DNA of 64,000 bases from Agrobacterium fabrum str. C58 (GCF_000092025.1 NC_003063.2:434001-498000); one strand, 5' to 3'; shown: positions 26,840 through 36,353, counted from the stretch's first letter. Translations and numbers: made by a program. Notes: generated from the sequence alone by a model not told the origin.

Positions 26840-28165
26840 ATGCCAGCGCCGCTGCAACAGATCACGACCTCACCGGAATTGCCGAAATCCGCAGACGCCG
26901 TCATTATCGGCGGCGGTATCGTCGGTGTCTTCGCCGCCTATTATCTCGCCAGGAGCGGCCTCAAGGTGGCGCTTGTCGAAAAAGGCCTGATCGGGGCGGA
27001 ACAGTCCAGCCGCAACTGGGGCTGGTGCCGCCAGCAGAACCGCGACGCCCGCGAATTGCCGATATCGACCCAGAGCCTTGCGCTCTGGGAAGAATTCGCT
27101 GCCGTCACCGGCGAGAACACCGGTTTTCGTCGTTGCGGGCTGTTTTACCTGAGCGATAACGAAGCGGAGATTGACCGCTGGGCGCGCTGGCGCGACTTTG
27201 CCATCACCGCGGGCGTGACGACGCATATGCTGAGTGCCAATGAGGCCAGCGAACGCGGCAGCGCCACCGGCAAACGCTGGAAAGGCGGTGTCTTTTCACC
27301 AACAGACGGCACCGCCGATCCGTCCATGGCAGCGCCCGCCGTCGCGCGGGCCATCATCAAACTAGGCGGCACGGTACATCAGAATTGCGCTGCGCGCGGG
27401 TTGGAAACGGAAGGCGGCCGGGTCAGCGCCGTTGTCACCGAAAAAGGCACCATCCGCACCAAGACTGCCATCATGTCCGGCGGGGCCTGGGCCTCCTCCT
27501 TTTGCCGCCAGCTCGGCATTCGTTTTCCGCAGGCTTCGGTTCGCTCTTCCATTCTGTCCGTCACGCCGGGCGCGGAAGGCCTGCCGGATGCGCTGCATAC
27601 CGCCGCCGTTTCGGTCACGAAGCGGTACAATGGTGGCTATAATCTCGCCATCAGCGGCCTCGGTCGCATCGACCCAACCGCGCAGCAAATGCGCTTTGCA
27701 CGCGAATTCGTTCCGATGTTCCTCAAGCGCTGGCGTAGCCTGCGGCCCGGCGGACTGGAGGGGATTCGCGGCGGTCACGAGACGCTGAAACGCTGGCGGC
27801 TAGATGCACCTACGCCGATGGAGCGGGTCCGTATTCTTGATCCAAGACCGAATGCCGCAGCCATCCGCGAGACCCACAAACGGGCGCTGGAACTTCTGCC
27901 CGCACTGCGCAAAACCCAGATATCCGCCGCCTGGGCCGGCTTCATCGATAGCACGCCGGATGGTGTGCCCGCCATCGGCGAAACAAGCGAGTTGCCGGGT
28001 TTCATCCTGGCCGCCGGCTTCAGCGGCCACGGTTTCGGCATCGGTCCCGGTGCTGGCCACCTGCTCGCCGATATCGTGACGGGTTCAAACCCGATCGTTG
28101 ATCCCGCCCCCTATCACCCCAGCCGTTTCCGTGACTCGTCTTGGGGCAAGGTAGCGGATTTCTAA
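26840..28165 (+). CDS. FAD-dependent amino-acid/amine oxidoreductase (DadA-like, DAO family)
   Basis: A 441-aa flavoprotein with SADAVIIGGGIVGVFAAYYL (FAD motif, about residues 17-36) and SSRNWGWCRQQNRDARELPI, a block found in a DadA/glycine-oxidase-like group. GAWASSFCRQLGIRFP and AGFSGHGFGIGPGAGHLLAD complete the FAD fold. AGGAGAGAGATAAGGAG lies upstream of the ATG. It likely deaminates a D- or secondary amino acid; the divergent Lrp regulator supports an amino-acid substrate. The product cannot be specified. Confidence 0.83.
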   Translation: MPAPLQQITTSPELPKSADAVIIGGGIVGVFAAYYLARSGLKVALVEKGLIGAEQSSRNWGWCRQQNRDARELPISTQSLALWEEFAAVTGENTGFRRCGLFYLSDNEAEIDRWARWRDFAITAGVTTHMLSANEASERGSATGKRWKGGVFSPTDGTADPSMAAPAVARAIIKLGGTVHQNCAARGLETEGGRVSAVVTEKGTIRTKTAIMSGGAWASSFCRQLGIRFPQASVRSSILSVTPGAEGLPDALHTAAVSVTKRYNGGYNLAISGLGRIDPTAQQMRFAREFVPMFLKRWRSLRPGGLEGIRGGHETLKRWRLDAPTPMERVRILDPRPNAAAIRETHKRALELLPALRKTQISAAWAGFIDSTPDGVPAIGETSELPGFILAAGFSGHGFGIGPGAGHLLADIVTGSNPIVDPAPYHPSRFRDSSWGKVADF

Positions 28166-28198
28166 TTTCCCTGCGCTGGGTGCCACTGATGAATAAAA

Positions 28199-28230
28199 CA
28201 ACACCCGCACGGCATGACCTGCGGGTGTTG
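28199..28230 (-). terminator. Terminator between convergent genes
   Basis: An 11-bp stem (CAACACCCGCA with TGCGGGTGTTG) lies between the plus-strand oxidoreductase and the minus-strand binding-protein gene. On the minus strand it is followed by TTTTATT, so it mainly ends the leftward tcy/cmo-type operon. Confidence 0.8.
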
Positions 28231-28255
28231 TCGTCCGCCGCATTTTTTCGACCGA

Positions 28256-29191
28256 TCAGCTCTTCGGCAGACCGGGTGGATTTGTCCGCGATTCCGGCAA
28301 GGCCTCTTCCGCAAGCTGCCAGCGGTCCAGTATCTTCGCGTAAGCGCCGCTCTTGATCAGATCGTTGGTGGCGAGCGTCAGAGCATCGGCCAGTCCCGAA
28401 CCCTTACGCGTGGTGATGGCGACATCGGAACGTTCCGGCCAGCCGGCGGAGAGCGTTCCGACACGCTTGATGGTCTTGTCGCGCGCCGCGATGAAAACCA
28501 GCTGCGCATGCGGCTGGACGATGACATCCGCCCGCCCCGCTGAAAGCGCGACAAACCGGGTGGCTTCGTCATCGTAATATTGCAGCTCGATCGGCTTCAA
28601 TCCGGCGGCGACATTCTCATCGCTCCATTTCAGCAGAATACGCTCCTGGTTGGTGCCGGCACCCACGATGATCCTCAGCCCCGCCGTGTCCTTCGGTTCC
28701 TTGATTTCGGTGATGCCGCTGTCGGACTTGACGAAAAAGCCGTGCAGGCCCTGGCGATAGGTCGAGAAATCGAACTTCTCCTTGCGCTGTTCGGTCACGC
28801 CAACATTGGAGATGACGGCATCGTATTTTCCCGAGGCAAGCCCGAGCGGCCAGTCCGCCCATGCCACTGCCACCAGTTCGAGTTCGAGACCAAGGCTGTC
28901 GGCCACCGCAAGCGCATAATCGGGATCGGCGCCGACTACCGTCTTTGCATCTGTTGCATAAGTGGCCAGCGGCGGACCGCCGGGAGAAACGGCAACGGTC
29001 AATTTGCCCGGCGTCACGAACTTGAAATCCTTCGGAACGGCAGCAATCGCGCCGGGGTCTTTTTCAACCCTGATGCGGCCGGGCTGATCCGGCGACAGAT
29101 CGAAGACATCGCTGGCGGAAGCGGGTCCGAAACCGGCAACGGACAGGAAAGCGCCAAGCGTAACCGTGGCGAAACGAGAGATGAAGGTCAT
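28256..29191 (-). CDS. Amino-acid ABC transporter substrate-binding protein (TcyJ/TcyK-like)
   Basis: A 311-aa family-3 binding protein. I start it at MTFISRFATVTLGAFLSVAG, a signal peptide ending ASASD. The longer upstream frame runs through a tandem repeat and a hairpin and is not credible. KLTVAVSPGGPPLATYATDA opens the binding domain and VAVAWADWPLGLASGKYDAV follows. It is a close paralogue of the protein of the next gene, as in the TcyJ/TcyK pair of the Bacillus ytm operon. It is the last gene of the operon; its likely ligands are cystine-like or S-substituted cysteines (inferred from operon content). Confidence 0.85.
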   Translation of the reverse strand: MTFISRFATVTLGAFLSVAGFGPASASDVFDLSPDQPGRIRVEKDPGAIAAVPKDFKFVTPGKLTVAVSPGGPPLATYATDAKTVVGADPDYALAVADSLGLELELVAVAWADWPLGLASGKYDAVISNVGVTEQRKEKFDFSTYRQGLHGFFVKSDSGITEIKEPKDTAGLRIIVGAGTNQERILLKWSDENVAAGLKPIELQYYDDEATRFVALSAGRADVIVQPHAQLVFIAARDKTIKRVGTLSAGWPERSDVAITTRKGSGLADALTLATNDLIKSGAYAKILDRWQLAEEALPESRTNPPGLPKS

Positions 29192-29226
29192 TGTGGTTTC
29201 CCGATTAGGATTGCGGGACGAAAGTA

Positions 29227-29250
29227 GCGCGGGCGGGAGGATGCCCGCGC
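29227..29250. other. GC-rich intercistronic hairpin
   Basis: A perfect 8-bp stem (GCGCGGGC with GCCCGCGC) lies between the two binding-protein genes. It has no T-run on the minus strand, so mRNA stabilisation or partial attenuation is more likely than full termination. Confidence 0.45.
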
Positions 29251-29280
29251 CACCGGCTGAGTGATGTCCCACCTTCAACT

Positions 29281-29325
29281 CAGCATTTGGCAGTTCAGCA
29301 TTTGGCAGTTCAGCTTTGGGCACTG
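29281..29325. repeat. 15-bp tandem repeat between the two binding-protein genes
   Basis: CAGCATTTGGCAGTT occurs twice head to tail (29281-29295 and 29296-29310), with a third degenerate copy (CAGCTTTGGGCACTG) after it. It lies in the 139-bp gap of the operon. No function is evident; it is a candidate variable-number tandem repeat. Confidence 0.7.
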
Positions 29326-29330
29326 CCCGC

Positions 29331-30269
29331 TCAGCTCTTCGGCAAGCCGGGCGGGTTGGTACGGGATTGGGTGATGGCTTCGGAGCCGAGGTTCCAGCGG
29401 GCGAGAACCTTGCCGTAATTGCCGTTCTTGATCTGGGCATTCAGTGCCGCCGTGATGGCTTCGGCAATGCCGGCATCCTTTTTCGAGGCGACGGCGATTT
29501 CCGCCGCTTCCGGCCAGCCGCCGGAGAAGGTGCCGACGAGCTTGGTCTTCTTCTGGCTTGCCGCCTGGAAGGCCGAAGTGGCGTTCGGGCCGAGATAGGC
29601 GTCCGCGCGGCCGGATTGCAGGGCAACGTCCAGCACGGCCTGATCGTCGTAATATTGCACCTCGGTATCGGCCAGCCTCTTCGCCTTGTTCTCCTTGATC
29701 CATTTCAGCAGGATCTGCTCCTGATTGGTGGCGGCGCCGACGATGACCTTCAGCCCGGCAACATCCTCGGGCTTGCCGATTGCGGTAACCTTGCTGTTAT
29801 TGCCCACGTAAAAACCGAGCAAATCATTACGATAGCTGGAAAAATCGAACTTCTGCTTGCGTTCTTCCGTCACGGTGATGTTGGAGGTAACGGCATCATA
29901 TTTGCCGGATGACAGGCCAAGCGGCCAGTCCGCCCAGGCAATCGGAACTAGCTGCAACTCAAGCCCGAGACTGTCGGCGACCAGCTGGGCAATATCCGGC
30001 TCAACGCCAATAGGTGTTTTCGTGTCGCTGGCATAATCAACCAGCGGCAGGCGGAAGGGTACGGTCGCGACCGTCAGCTTTCCATCGGCAGTGAACTTAT
30101 GGCCGGCGGGCAGAAGCTTGATCGCCTCCTCCACCTTTTCGGCGCGCACCCGGCCCTTCTGCTCCGGCGACAGGTCCACCTCCTGCGCATGCGCGGCCGG
30201 CACAAGGGAAGCGGTGGCGGTGAAAAGGCCAGCCGCGAGCAGGGACAATAATTTCGATGAAAATGCCAT
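29331..30269 (-). CDS. Amino-acid ABC transporter substrate-binding protein (TcyJ/TcyK-like)
   Basis: A 312-aa secreted binding protein. The signal peptide runs to about residue 28 (PAAHAQEVD), giving a mature start EVDLSPEQKGRVRAEK that matches SDVFDLSPDQPGRIRVEK of its paralogue downstream. KYDAVTSNITVTEERKQKFD and YYDDQAVLDVALQSGRADAY mark the second lobe, and both proteins end ESRTNPPGLPKS or QSRTNPPGLPKS. Tandem duplicates feeding one permease suggest two related ligands. The start gives a 25-bp gap to the fused transporter gene upstream. Confidence 0.87.
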   Translation of the reverse strand: MAFSSKLLSLLAAGLFTATASLVPAAHAQEVDLSPEQKGRVRAEKVEEAIKLLPAGHKFTADGKLTVATVPFRLPLVDYASDTKTPIGVEPDIAQLVADSLGLELQLVPIAWADWPLGLSSGKYDAVTSNITVTEERKQKFDFSSYRNDLLGFYVGNNSKVTAIGKPEDVAGLKVIVGAATNQEQILLKWIKENKAKRLADTEVQYYDDQAVLDVALQSGRADAYLGPNATSAFQAASQKKTKLVGTFSGGWPEAAEIAVASKKDAGIAEAITAALNAQIKNGNYGKVLARWNLGSEAITQSRTNPPGLPKS

Positions 30270-30294
30270 GTGAGTGTTTCCTTTATTGTTTTGA

Positions 30295-32106
30295 TTAGAG
30301 AACTTTTGCGAGGAATTCAGCGGTGCGCGGATGGTCCGGGCTGTTGAAGACCTTGTCCGGCGTGCCCGTTTCGAGGATGCGACCCTGTTCCATGAAGACG
30401 ACCCTGTCGGAGACTTCGCGGGCAAAACCAATTTCATGGGTGACGATGATGAGGGTAACGCCGGAGCGAGACAGTTCCTTGATGACATCAAGCACCTCGT
30501 TGACCAGTTCAGGATCGAGCGCCGATGTCGGTTCGTCAAAGAGCAGCACCTTCGGTCGCAGGGCCAAGGCGCGGGCAATCGCCACGCGCTGCTGCTGCCC
30601 GCCGGAAAGCTGGCGGGGATAAGCCGCTGCCTTATCGGCAAGCCCGACGCGGGCCAGAAGATCACGCGCTTCGACCTCCGCCTGTTCTTTCGAGATGCCG
30701 CGAACCGCGACGGGCGCTTCGATAATGTTTTCAAGCGCGGTCAGATGCGGGAAGAGATTGAAGCTCTGGAACACCATGCCGACTTCGGCGCGGCGCTTGA
30801 GGATTTCGCGCTCCTTCAATTCGTAAAGCGTGTCGCCCTTCTGGCGATAACCAACCAGCTCGCCATCGATGGCGATGAAACCGTCATCCACGCGCTCGAG
30901 ATGATTGATGGAGCGCAGCAATGTCGACTTGCCGGAGCCGGACTGGCCGAGAATGGTGGTGACGCTTCCCGCCGGAATGGAGAGGCTTATATCGTCAAGC
31001 ACCTTCAGCGATCCGAAGGATTTCGAAACTCCGTGGATATTGACCGAACCGCCGCGATTGCCGAGCTGGAAGCTAGCCGCGCGAGCCGGTGCCTTACGCT
31101 CGGACTTGGCCGTGACCGTTTCCACCGCTCCAGGCGTTGATTTGCGCGGCAGGAAGGTGCGGAAGATCGTGGCAAACAGCGAGGGCGGCGGATTGCGCAG
31201 CGCGCCGCGCGAGAAGTGTCGTTCGATATGATGCTGGACGATGGAAAGCGCGGTCAGGATCACCAGATACCAGACGGTCGCGACCATCAAGAGCGGGATC
31301 ACTTCCAGATTGCGACGATAGATGATCTGGATCGTGTAGAACAGTTCCGGCAGCGCGAGGATATAGACCTGGGACGTGCCCTTCGCGAGGCCGATAATAT
31401 CGTTGAAAGCGGTCGGCAGAATCGAGCGCATCGCCTGCGGCAGAATGATACGGGAGGCCTGCCGCCGACGTGGCAGGCCGAGAGCCGCTGCGGCCTCAAG
31501 CTGGCCCTGGTCGACGGAGAGAATACCACCGCGCACGATCTCGGAAGCGAAAGCGGCCTGATTGAGTGTAAGCCCCAGAATGGCGGCTGCAAAGGGCGTC
31601 ATCAACTGCGTGGTGTTCCAGCTGATGAAATTGATGCCGGTATAGGGCACGCCGATCGTCACGGTCTCATAGAGATAACCGAGATTGTTGAGGATCAGCA
31701 GAAGCACGATCAGCGGGATCGACCGGAAAATCCAGATATAGGTCCAGGAAACGGCAACCAGCAATGGCGAGCGGGAAACGCGGGCAAGCGCCAACAGTGT
31801 TCCCAGCACGAAACCGAAAAGGGCGCCGAGCGCGGTGAGCAGCAGCGTTCGCCCAAGGCCGACCAGCACGGGTTCGGCGAAGAACCATTCGGCAAAAACG
31901 TCCCAGCCCCAGCGTGGATTGCCGAAAACGGAATGCAGGACGGCCGCGATAACGAGAACGGAGAAAACCGTGCCCACCGTCCGCAGCGGATACCGGGCCG
32001 GGACGATGCGGAAATGCGAATAACCGCTTTTGGCCAGCCCGCTCTCGACTGGAGCGGCCTTCGGTTCGTTCAATGCAACATGCGGAAAATCAGAGGCTAT
32101 TGTCAT
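30295..32106 (-). CDS. Fused permease-ATPase of a polar amino-acid ABC transporter (TcyL/M-TcyN-like)
   Basis: A 603-aa single polypeptide. The N-terminal half (about residues 35-300) is a HisM/GlnP-type permease with five or so helices and the EAA loop [20 protein letters not shown]. After a charged linker (about 315-355) comes a GlnQ-type ATPase with [18 protein letters not shown] and [12 protein letters not shown]. Start at [10 protein letters not shown]; upstream in-frame codons overlap the GNAT gene. In most bacteria these are separate genes; with the two binding proteins this fusion completes the importer. Confidence 0.9.
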   Translation of the reverse strand: MTIASDFPHVALNEPKAAPVESGLAKSGYSHFRIVPARYPLRTVGTVFSVLVIAAVLHSVFGNPRWGWDVFAEWFFAEPVLVGLGRTLLLTALGALFGFVLGTLLALARVSRSPLLVAVSWTYIWIFRSIPLIVLLLILNNLGYLYETVTIGVPYTGINFISWNTTQLMTPFAAAILGLTLNQAAFASEIVRGGILSVDQGQLEAAAALGLPRRRQASRIILPQAMRSILPTAFNDIIGLAKGTSQVYILALPELFYTIQIIYRRNLEVIPLLMVATVWYLVILTALSIVQHHIERHFSRGALRNPPPSLFATIFRTFLPRKSTPGAVETVTAKSERKAPARAASFQLGNRGGSVNIHGVSKSFGSLKVLDDISLSIPAGSVTTILGQSGSGKSTLLRSINHLERVDDGFIAIDGELVGYRQKGDTLYELKEREILKRRAEVGMVFQSFNLFPHLTALENIIEAPVAVRGISKEQAEVEARDLLARVGLADKAAAYPRQLSGGQQQRVAIARALALRPKVLLFDEPTSALDPELVNEVLDVIKELSRSGVTLIIVTHEIGFAREVSDRVVFMEQGRILETGTPDKVFNSPDHPRTAEFLAKVL

Positions 32107-32119
32107 CGGAACGGACCTT

Positions 32120-32665
32120 TCAGGGGTGGACCGGGGAAGATTGCGGCTGGGCCACCGGTATCGGCGCTCCGTCCAGAACCGTATTGGAAAGCCATTTTTC
32201 GAAAGGCAGCGACCTGATCGTCTCGGGGTCGGCCGCCGTATCGAAGAGCGCGCGGTAACCATTGGTGAGATAAAGGCCGACCGCCTCCGGCTGACGGAAA
32301 CCCGTGGTCAGATAGACGCGGGCATAACCCTGCCGGACCGCCTGCTCTTCCAGTTCGCGCAGCACGATTTTTGCAAGCCCCTGCCGGCGATGAGCGGAAT
32401 GGGTCCAGACCCGCTTGAACTCGGCGGTCTCATCGTCGTGGCGCATGAAGGCACCACCGGCGATCGGCTTGCCGTCCCGCAGCAGCAGCAGGAAATTGCC
32501 CGAAGGCGGGCTGAAGGCCTCCGGCGGATATTTGTTCAGCTCAGCTCTCGCCCCTTCAGCGTTGAAAAAGGTGCCGTAACGGCTGTCATATTCGAACAGC
32601 AACTCCTCCAGAAGCGGGGTTGCGAGCGGATCTTTGACCGATGTGTAGAAAAAACTGTCGCTCAT
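32120..32665 (-). CDS. GNAT N-acetyltransferase (SnaA/YtmI-like)
   Basis: A 181-aa single-domain GNAT. The acetyl-CoA loop is in [20 protein letters not shown] (about residues 90-109), followed by [20 protein letters not shown]. It sits 13 bp from the fused transporter gene and 23 bp from the M20 deacetylase gene, the same neighbours as SnaA (YtmI) in B. subtilis, which N-acetylates S-substituted cysteines such as S-(2-succino)cysteine. That role is inferred from operon content rather than from residues. Confidence 0.8.
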   Translation of the reverse strand: MSDSFFYTSVKDPLATPLLEELLFEYDSRYGTFFNAEGARAELNKYPPEAFSPPSGNFLLLLRDGKPIAGGAFMRHDDETAEFKRVWTHSAHRRQGLAKIVLRELEEQAVRQGYARVYLTTGFRQPEAVGLYLTNGYRALFDTAADPETIRSLPFEKWLSNTVLDGAPIPVAQPQSSPVHP

Positions 32666-32688
32666 GTCCTTGTCCTCAATTTTTTGCG

Positions 32689-33876
32689 TCAGGAGAGGTA
32701 GGCTTCGGCCAGGCGCACCCAGAAACGCGCTGCCGGTGGGATGATCGCATCGTTGAAATCATAATGGGGGCTGTGCAGCGGCGCGCTTTCGCCATTGCCG
32801 ACGAAGAGATAGGAGCCGGGCCGCTCCTGCAGCATAAAGGCAAAATCCTCGCTCGCCGTCCTCGGCTGAAAGGCGTCGGCGATCTGTGCAGCAGGAAAAT
32901 GCCGTCTGGCGACATCGCGGGCGAAAGCCGTCTCCGGTGCGTGATTGATGACTGGCGGGAAACCACGGGAATAAGAGACGTCAGCCGTTGCACCAAAACT
33001 TTCCGCCTGCGCTTTGGCCAGCGCCGGAAGCCGCTCCTCCAGCCGGTCACGCACCGCGGTTGAGAAGGCACGCGCGGTGATTTGCAGCTCCACGCTTTCG
33101 GGAATGACGTTGGAGGCCGTTCCGCCATGGATGGAACCGACCGTCAGCACCGCCATCTCGCGCGGATCGATATTGCGCGAGACGATGCTTTGCAGGGCGG
33201 TGATGAAGCTGGCCGAGGCGAGAACCGGATCGACCGTCTCATGTGGTGCTGCGCCGTGCCCACCCTTGCCGATGATCCGCACGCTTGCCTTGTCGACGGA
33301 GGCCATGGCCGGGCCTTCGACGAAGCCGAACTGACCGGTTTCCACACCCGGCCAATTGTGCAGGCCGAAGACGGCATCGACGGGAAAACGCTCGAACAGC
33401 CGGTCCTTTATCATTGCTCTCGCACCAGCGCCGATTTCCTCCGCAGGCTGGAAGATCAGCGTCAGCGTGCCGGAAAAATTCGAGGTTTCGGCAAGATATC
33501 GGGCGGCGGCAAGCAGGACCGTCGTGTGGCCATCGTGACCGCAGGCATGCATGATGCCAGATGTTTCGCTGGCATAAGCAAGGCCCGTCTCCTCATGGAT
33601 CGGCAGCGCATCGATATCGGCGCGGATGCCGAGACGTTTTTCGCCGTGGCCGCGTTTGAGCGTGGCGACGACGCCATGGCCGCCAACACCTTCCGTCACC
33701 TCATATCCGAAAGACAGGAGATAACGGGCGATGAGCGCCGCCGTGCGCGTCTCCTTGAGCGACAGCTCCGGGTGCCGATGAAGATCGTGCCGGATGGCGA
33801 TGCTTTCCTCGATAAAGGCAAGGATCCCCCGTTCGGCGTCGTCCTGCGGACGCGCGCCGTCTATGCGGACATTCAT
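32689..33876 (-). CDS. M20 amidohydrolase (SndA/YtnL-like N-acetylcysteine-conjugate deacetylase)
   Basis: A 395-aa metallo-amidohydrolase of the hippurate/aminoacylase group. Motifs are RHDLHRHPELSLKETRTA, RADIDALPIHEETG, ACGHDGHTTVLL (metal Cys/His), QPAEEIGAGARAM (catalytic Glu pair) and SEDFAFMLQ near the C-terminus. Start at MNVRIDGARP. In the B. subtilis ytm operon the homologue removes the acetyl group from N-acetyl-cysteine products after C-S cleavage. A second M20 gene lies at 59374-60573. Confidence 0.87.
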   Translation of the reverse strand: MNVRIDGARPQDDAERGILAFIEESIAIRHDLHRHPELSLKETRTAALIARYLLSFGYEVTEGVGGHGVVATLKRGHGEKRLGIRADIDALPIHEETGLAYASETSGIMHACGHDGHTTVLLAAARYLAETSNFSGTLTLIFQPAEEIGAGARAMIKDRLFERFPVDAVFGLHNWPGVETGQFGFVEGPAMASVDKASVRIIGKGGHGAAPHETVDPVLASASFITALQSIVSRNIDPREMAVLTVGSIHGGTASNVIPESVELQITARAFSTAVRDRLEERLPALAKAQAESFGATADVSYSRGFPPVINHAPETAFARDVARRHFPAAQIADAFQPRTASEDFAFMLQERPGSYLFVGNGESAPLHSPHYDFNDAIIPPAARFWVRLAEAYLS

Positions 33877-33925
33877 GGTTCTGTCTCCTGCGCAGCGCGT
33901 TTTCGCCCCGCGTCTTGAAATCTGT

Positions 33926-33952
33926 GCCGGGCGGCGATCACCACCGCCCGGC
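33926..33952. other. Intercistronic hairpin between M20 and LLM genes
   Basis: A perfect 9-bp stem (GCCGGGCGG with CCGCCCGGC, 9-nt loop) lies in the 83-bp gap of the operon. There is no T-run, so it may stabilise or process the mRNA. Confidence 0.45.
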
Positions 33953-33959
33953 CGCAACC

Positions 33960-35300
33960 TTATGCGATGGCCTTGTTCGCGCTGCTTTCGCTGCCGGAAT
34001 AGACACTTTCCTTGAAAGGCAGGCCGAGATGGTCGCGCAGCGTCGCCCCTTCAAGATGCGGATCGAAATAACCGCGCCGCTGCAGCACCGGGATGACGAG
34101 GCGTATGAAATCATCCAGCCCTTCGGCAATCACCGGGAAGCCGAGAATGAAGCCGTCGGCCGCATCATGCTCCACCCAGCGGATGATCTCGTCCGCCACC
34201 TTGTCCGGCGTGCCGATGAAACCTTCGCGCGGCGTTGCGGCCTCCAGCGCCGCTTCCCTGAGCGTCTGGTTCTTTTCCTTCGCCCGCCGTTTGATGCGGT
34301 CGGTCGTCGAGCGGAAGCTGTTTTTGCCGATCTCGCCGAGCTCGGGGAAAGGCTCATCCAGCGGGTAGACGCTGAAATCGTGATGATCGAAGAAGCGTCC
34401 GAGATAGGCGAGCGCATCCTCTATCGTGATGAGGTTGCAGATGACGTCGTATTTCGCCTCCGCCTCCTCCTGCGTCTCAGCGACGATGGGGCCGATGCCC
34501 GGGAAAATCTTGACGTCCGCCGTTGATCTGCCCTGCGCAACGGCGCTCTGTTTCACCCGCTTCAGGAAGGTCTGGTTTTCCTCCAGCGAGGCGGAATTGG
34601 TGAAGACGGCATCCGCATGTTTGCCGGCAAGGCCGATGCCGGCGTCGGAGGAGCCGGCCTGGAATACCACCGGCTGCCCCTGCGGCGACCGCTGGATGTT
34701 GAGCGGGCCTTCCACCTGGAAGAAACGGCCCTTGTGGCCGAGCGTGTGGAGTTTGTCTCGGTCGAAGAATTGCCCGGTTTCACGGTTGCGAACGAAGGCA
34801 CCGTCGTCCCAGCTGTCCCACAGGCCCTTGACGACCTCTAGATATTCGTCGGCGATTTCGTAACGCAGTGCGTGTTCGGGGTGGTTGCGACTGTAGTTTT
34901 TCGCCGTGCCTTCAAGCGGCGTCGTCACCGCATTCCATCCGGCACGGCCGCCGCTCAGAAGGTCGAGCGAGGCGAATTGTCGGGCAATCGTGAAAGGATC
35001 GCTGTAGGAGGTGGAGACCGTACCCGCAAGACCGATCTTCGAAGTGACCGCGGCGAGCGCCGAAAGGATGGTCAGCGGCTCGAACCGGTTGAGGAAATGC
35101 GGAATGGACTTGTCGTTGATATAGAGGCCATCCGCCACAAAGGCGAAAGCGATGCCGGCCGCTTCGGCTTTCAGCGCGGTCTTCTTGAAGAAGTCGAAAT
35201 TGACGCTGGCATCCACCGGGCTCTTGGGGTGCCGCCAGGCGTTCATGTGCCCGCCGGGACCCTGAAGCATGATGCCGAAACGGATTTTCTTTTTCGTCAT
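33960..35300 (-). CDS. FMN-dependent monooxygenase, NtaA/SnaA/DszA family (CmoJ/YtnJ-like)
   Basis: A 446-aa luciferase-like (LLM) monooxygenase of the NtaA/SnaA/DszA subfamily. MTKKKIRFGIMLQGPGGHMN is the usual opening, SGGRAGWNAVTT is the subfamily flavin-site motif (about residues 135-146) and QAGSSDAGIGLAGKHADAVF follows. The N-terminus is set at the ATG 23 bp after the previous stop. In the ytm operon the homologue (CmoJ) oxygenates N-acetylated S-substituted cysteines to break the C-S bond. It needs FMNH2 from a separate reductase. Confidence 0.87.
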   Translation of the reverse strand: MTKKKIRFGIMLQGPGGHMNAWRHPKSPVDASVNFDFFKKTALKAEAAGIAFAFVADGLYINDKSIPHFLNRFEPLTILSALAAVTSKIGLAGTVSTSYSDPFTIARQFASLDLLSGGRAGWNAVTTPLEGTAKNYSRNHPEHALRYEIADEYLEVVKGLWDSWDDGAFVRNRETGQFFDRDKLHTLGHKGRFFQVEGPLNIQRSPQGQPVVFQAGSSDAGIGLAGKHADAVFTNSASLEENQTFLKRVKQSAVAQGRSTADVKIFPGIGPIVAETQEEAEAKYDVICNLITIEDALAYLGRFFDHHDFSVYPLDEPFPELGEIGKNSFRSTTDRIKRRAKEKNQTLREAALEAATPREGFIGTPDKVADEIIRWVEHDAADGFILGFPVIAEGLDDFIRLVIPVLQRRGYFDPHLEGATLRDHLGLPFKESVYSGSESSANKAIA

Positions 35301-35323
35301 GTCATTTTCTCCTGAGGACAAAA

Positions 35324-36325
35324 TTACGCTGCCCGGGAAAGGCGATGCGTGGCCAAGAGCTCGATCGAAGCAAGCCGCTGATCGGCCCCGACATGCGGCG
35401 GCTCGATGATGAATTCCTCGATGCCATGTTCTTCGGAAAGCGCGCGCAGCGCCCGGTGAATATCGTCCGGCCCACCATGCAGGACATTGGGCTTGCGCTC
35501 TTCGATGCGATAATCGCTGTCACCGGACTGGCGGGCGAACTCTTCCGCCTGTTCGCGGCGGCCGAGATTGAAGGCCCTGCCATCGCTCAGGAATACGCGG
35601 TAGATGCGCTGGCCTTCGACCTGTCTTGCCGCATGGGCGGGATCGCTCGCGGCAAAAGCCGAGAGGGCAAGGATCGGCGCGCTTCCGCCGCTTGTCTCAC
35701 GGAAAGCCAAGAGGCTGCGGCGCAGAACCTCCGGATCGCCGTTGAGATGGCCGGCAAAAACGAAATTCCATCCTTTGGACGCTGCAAGCCTTGCGCTTTC
35801 CGGGCTGGCACCGAGCAGAAAACGTTCCGCCGCAATCGGCGGCACGGGTGTCGCCTGTAGTCCGGCCTGAGCTTGGTCCTGCGGTGCGCTGCCGGCGAGA
35901 AATGTCGTGAGCTCACCAAAAGCCGTCTCGAAATCCGGCTTCCGGGCGAGATCATAGGCCTGCTGCAAGGCGGAGGTTGCAAGCGGCAGGCCGCCCGGTG
36001 TCTTGCCGACGCCAAGATCGACCCGGCCGGGCGCCAGCGAGGAGAGGACATTAAAAACCTCGGCAACCTTGTAGGGGCTGTAATGCTGCAGCATCACGCC
36101 ACCCGAACCGACGCGAATGCGGGAGGTCTTCGCCAGAATCCACGCCACCAGCGCCTCGGGCGCAGAACCGGCAAGTTCAGGCGAATTGTGATGTTCGGCC
36201 ACCCAGAACCGGCGATATCCCAGTTCCTCGGCGCGCTTGGCGAGATTGATCGTATCGCGGAACGCGCTTACCGCATCCTCACCTGTCGGCACCGGGCTCT
36301 TGTCGAGCAAACTGAGCGTATACAT
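35324..36325 (-). CDS. LLM-class flavin-dependent monooxygenase, MsnO8 type (CmoO/YtmO-like)
   Basis: A 333-aa luciferase-like protein. I prefer the ATG at 36325, which has GAGG five bases upstream, to the GTG two codons earlier. MYTLSLLDKSPVPTGEDAVS is the typical YtmO/MsnO8 opening, with FWVAEHHNSPELAGSAPEAL and VGSGGVMLQHYSPYKVAEVF after it. It is the first gene of the leftward operon that matches the Bacillus ytm gene set; its homologue there is CmoO. A direct-repeat operator candidate lies 29 bp upstream. Confidence 0.85.
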   Translation of the reverse strand: MYTLSLLDKSPVPTGEDAVSAFRDTINLAKRAEELGYRRFWVAEHHNSPELAGSAPEALVAWILAKTSRIRVGSGGVMLQHYSPYKVAEVFNVLSSLAPGRVDLGVGKTPGGLPLATSALQQAYDLARKPDFETAFGELTTFLAGSAPQDQAQAGLQATPVPPIAAERFLLGASPESARLAASKGWNFVFAGHLNGDPEVLRRSLLAFRETSGGSAPILALSAFAASDPAHAARQVEGQRIYRVFLSDGRAFNLGRREQAEEFARQSGDSDYRIEERKPNVLHGGPDDIHRALRALSEEHGIEEFIIEPPHVGADQRLASIELLATHRLSRAA

Positions 36326-36353
36326 CGTCACCTCGTGTGTCTTGATGCATAGT

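Noticed and set aside
28256..29440. Longer start (29440) for the last binding protein of the ytm-like operon
   Set aside because: It would translate the tandem repeat and hairpin and would bury the signal peptide.
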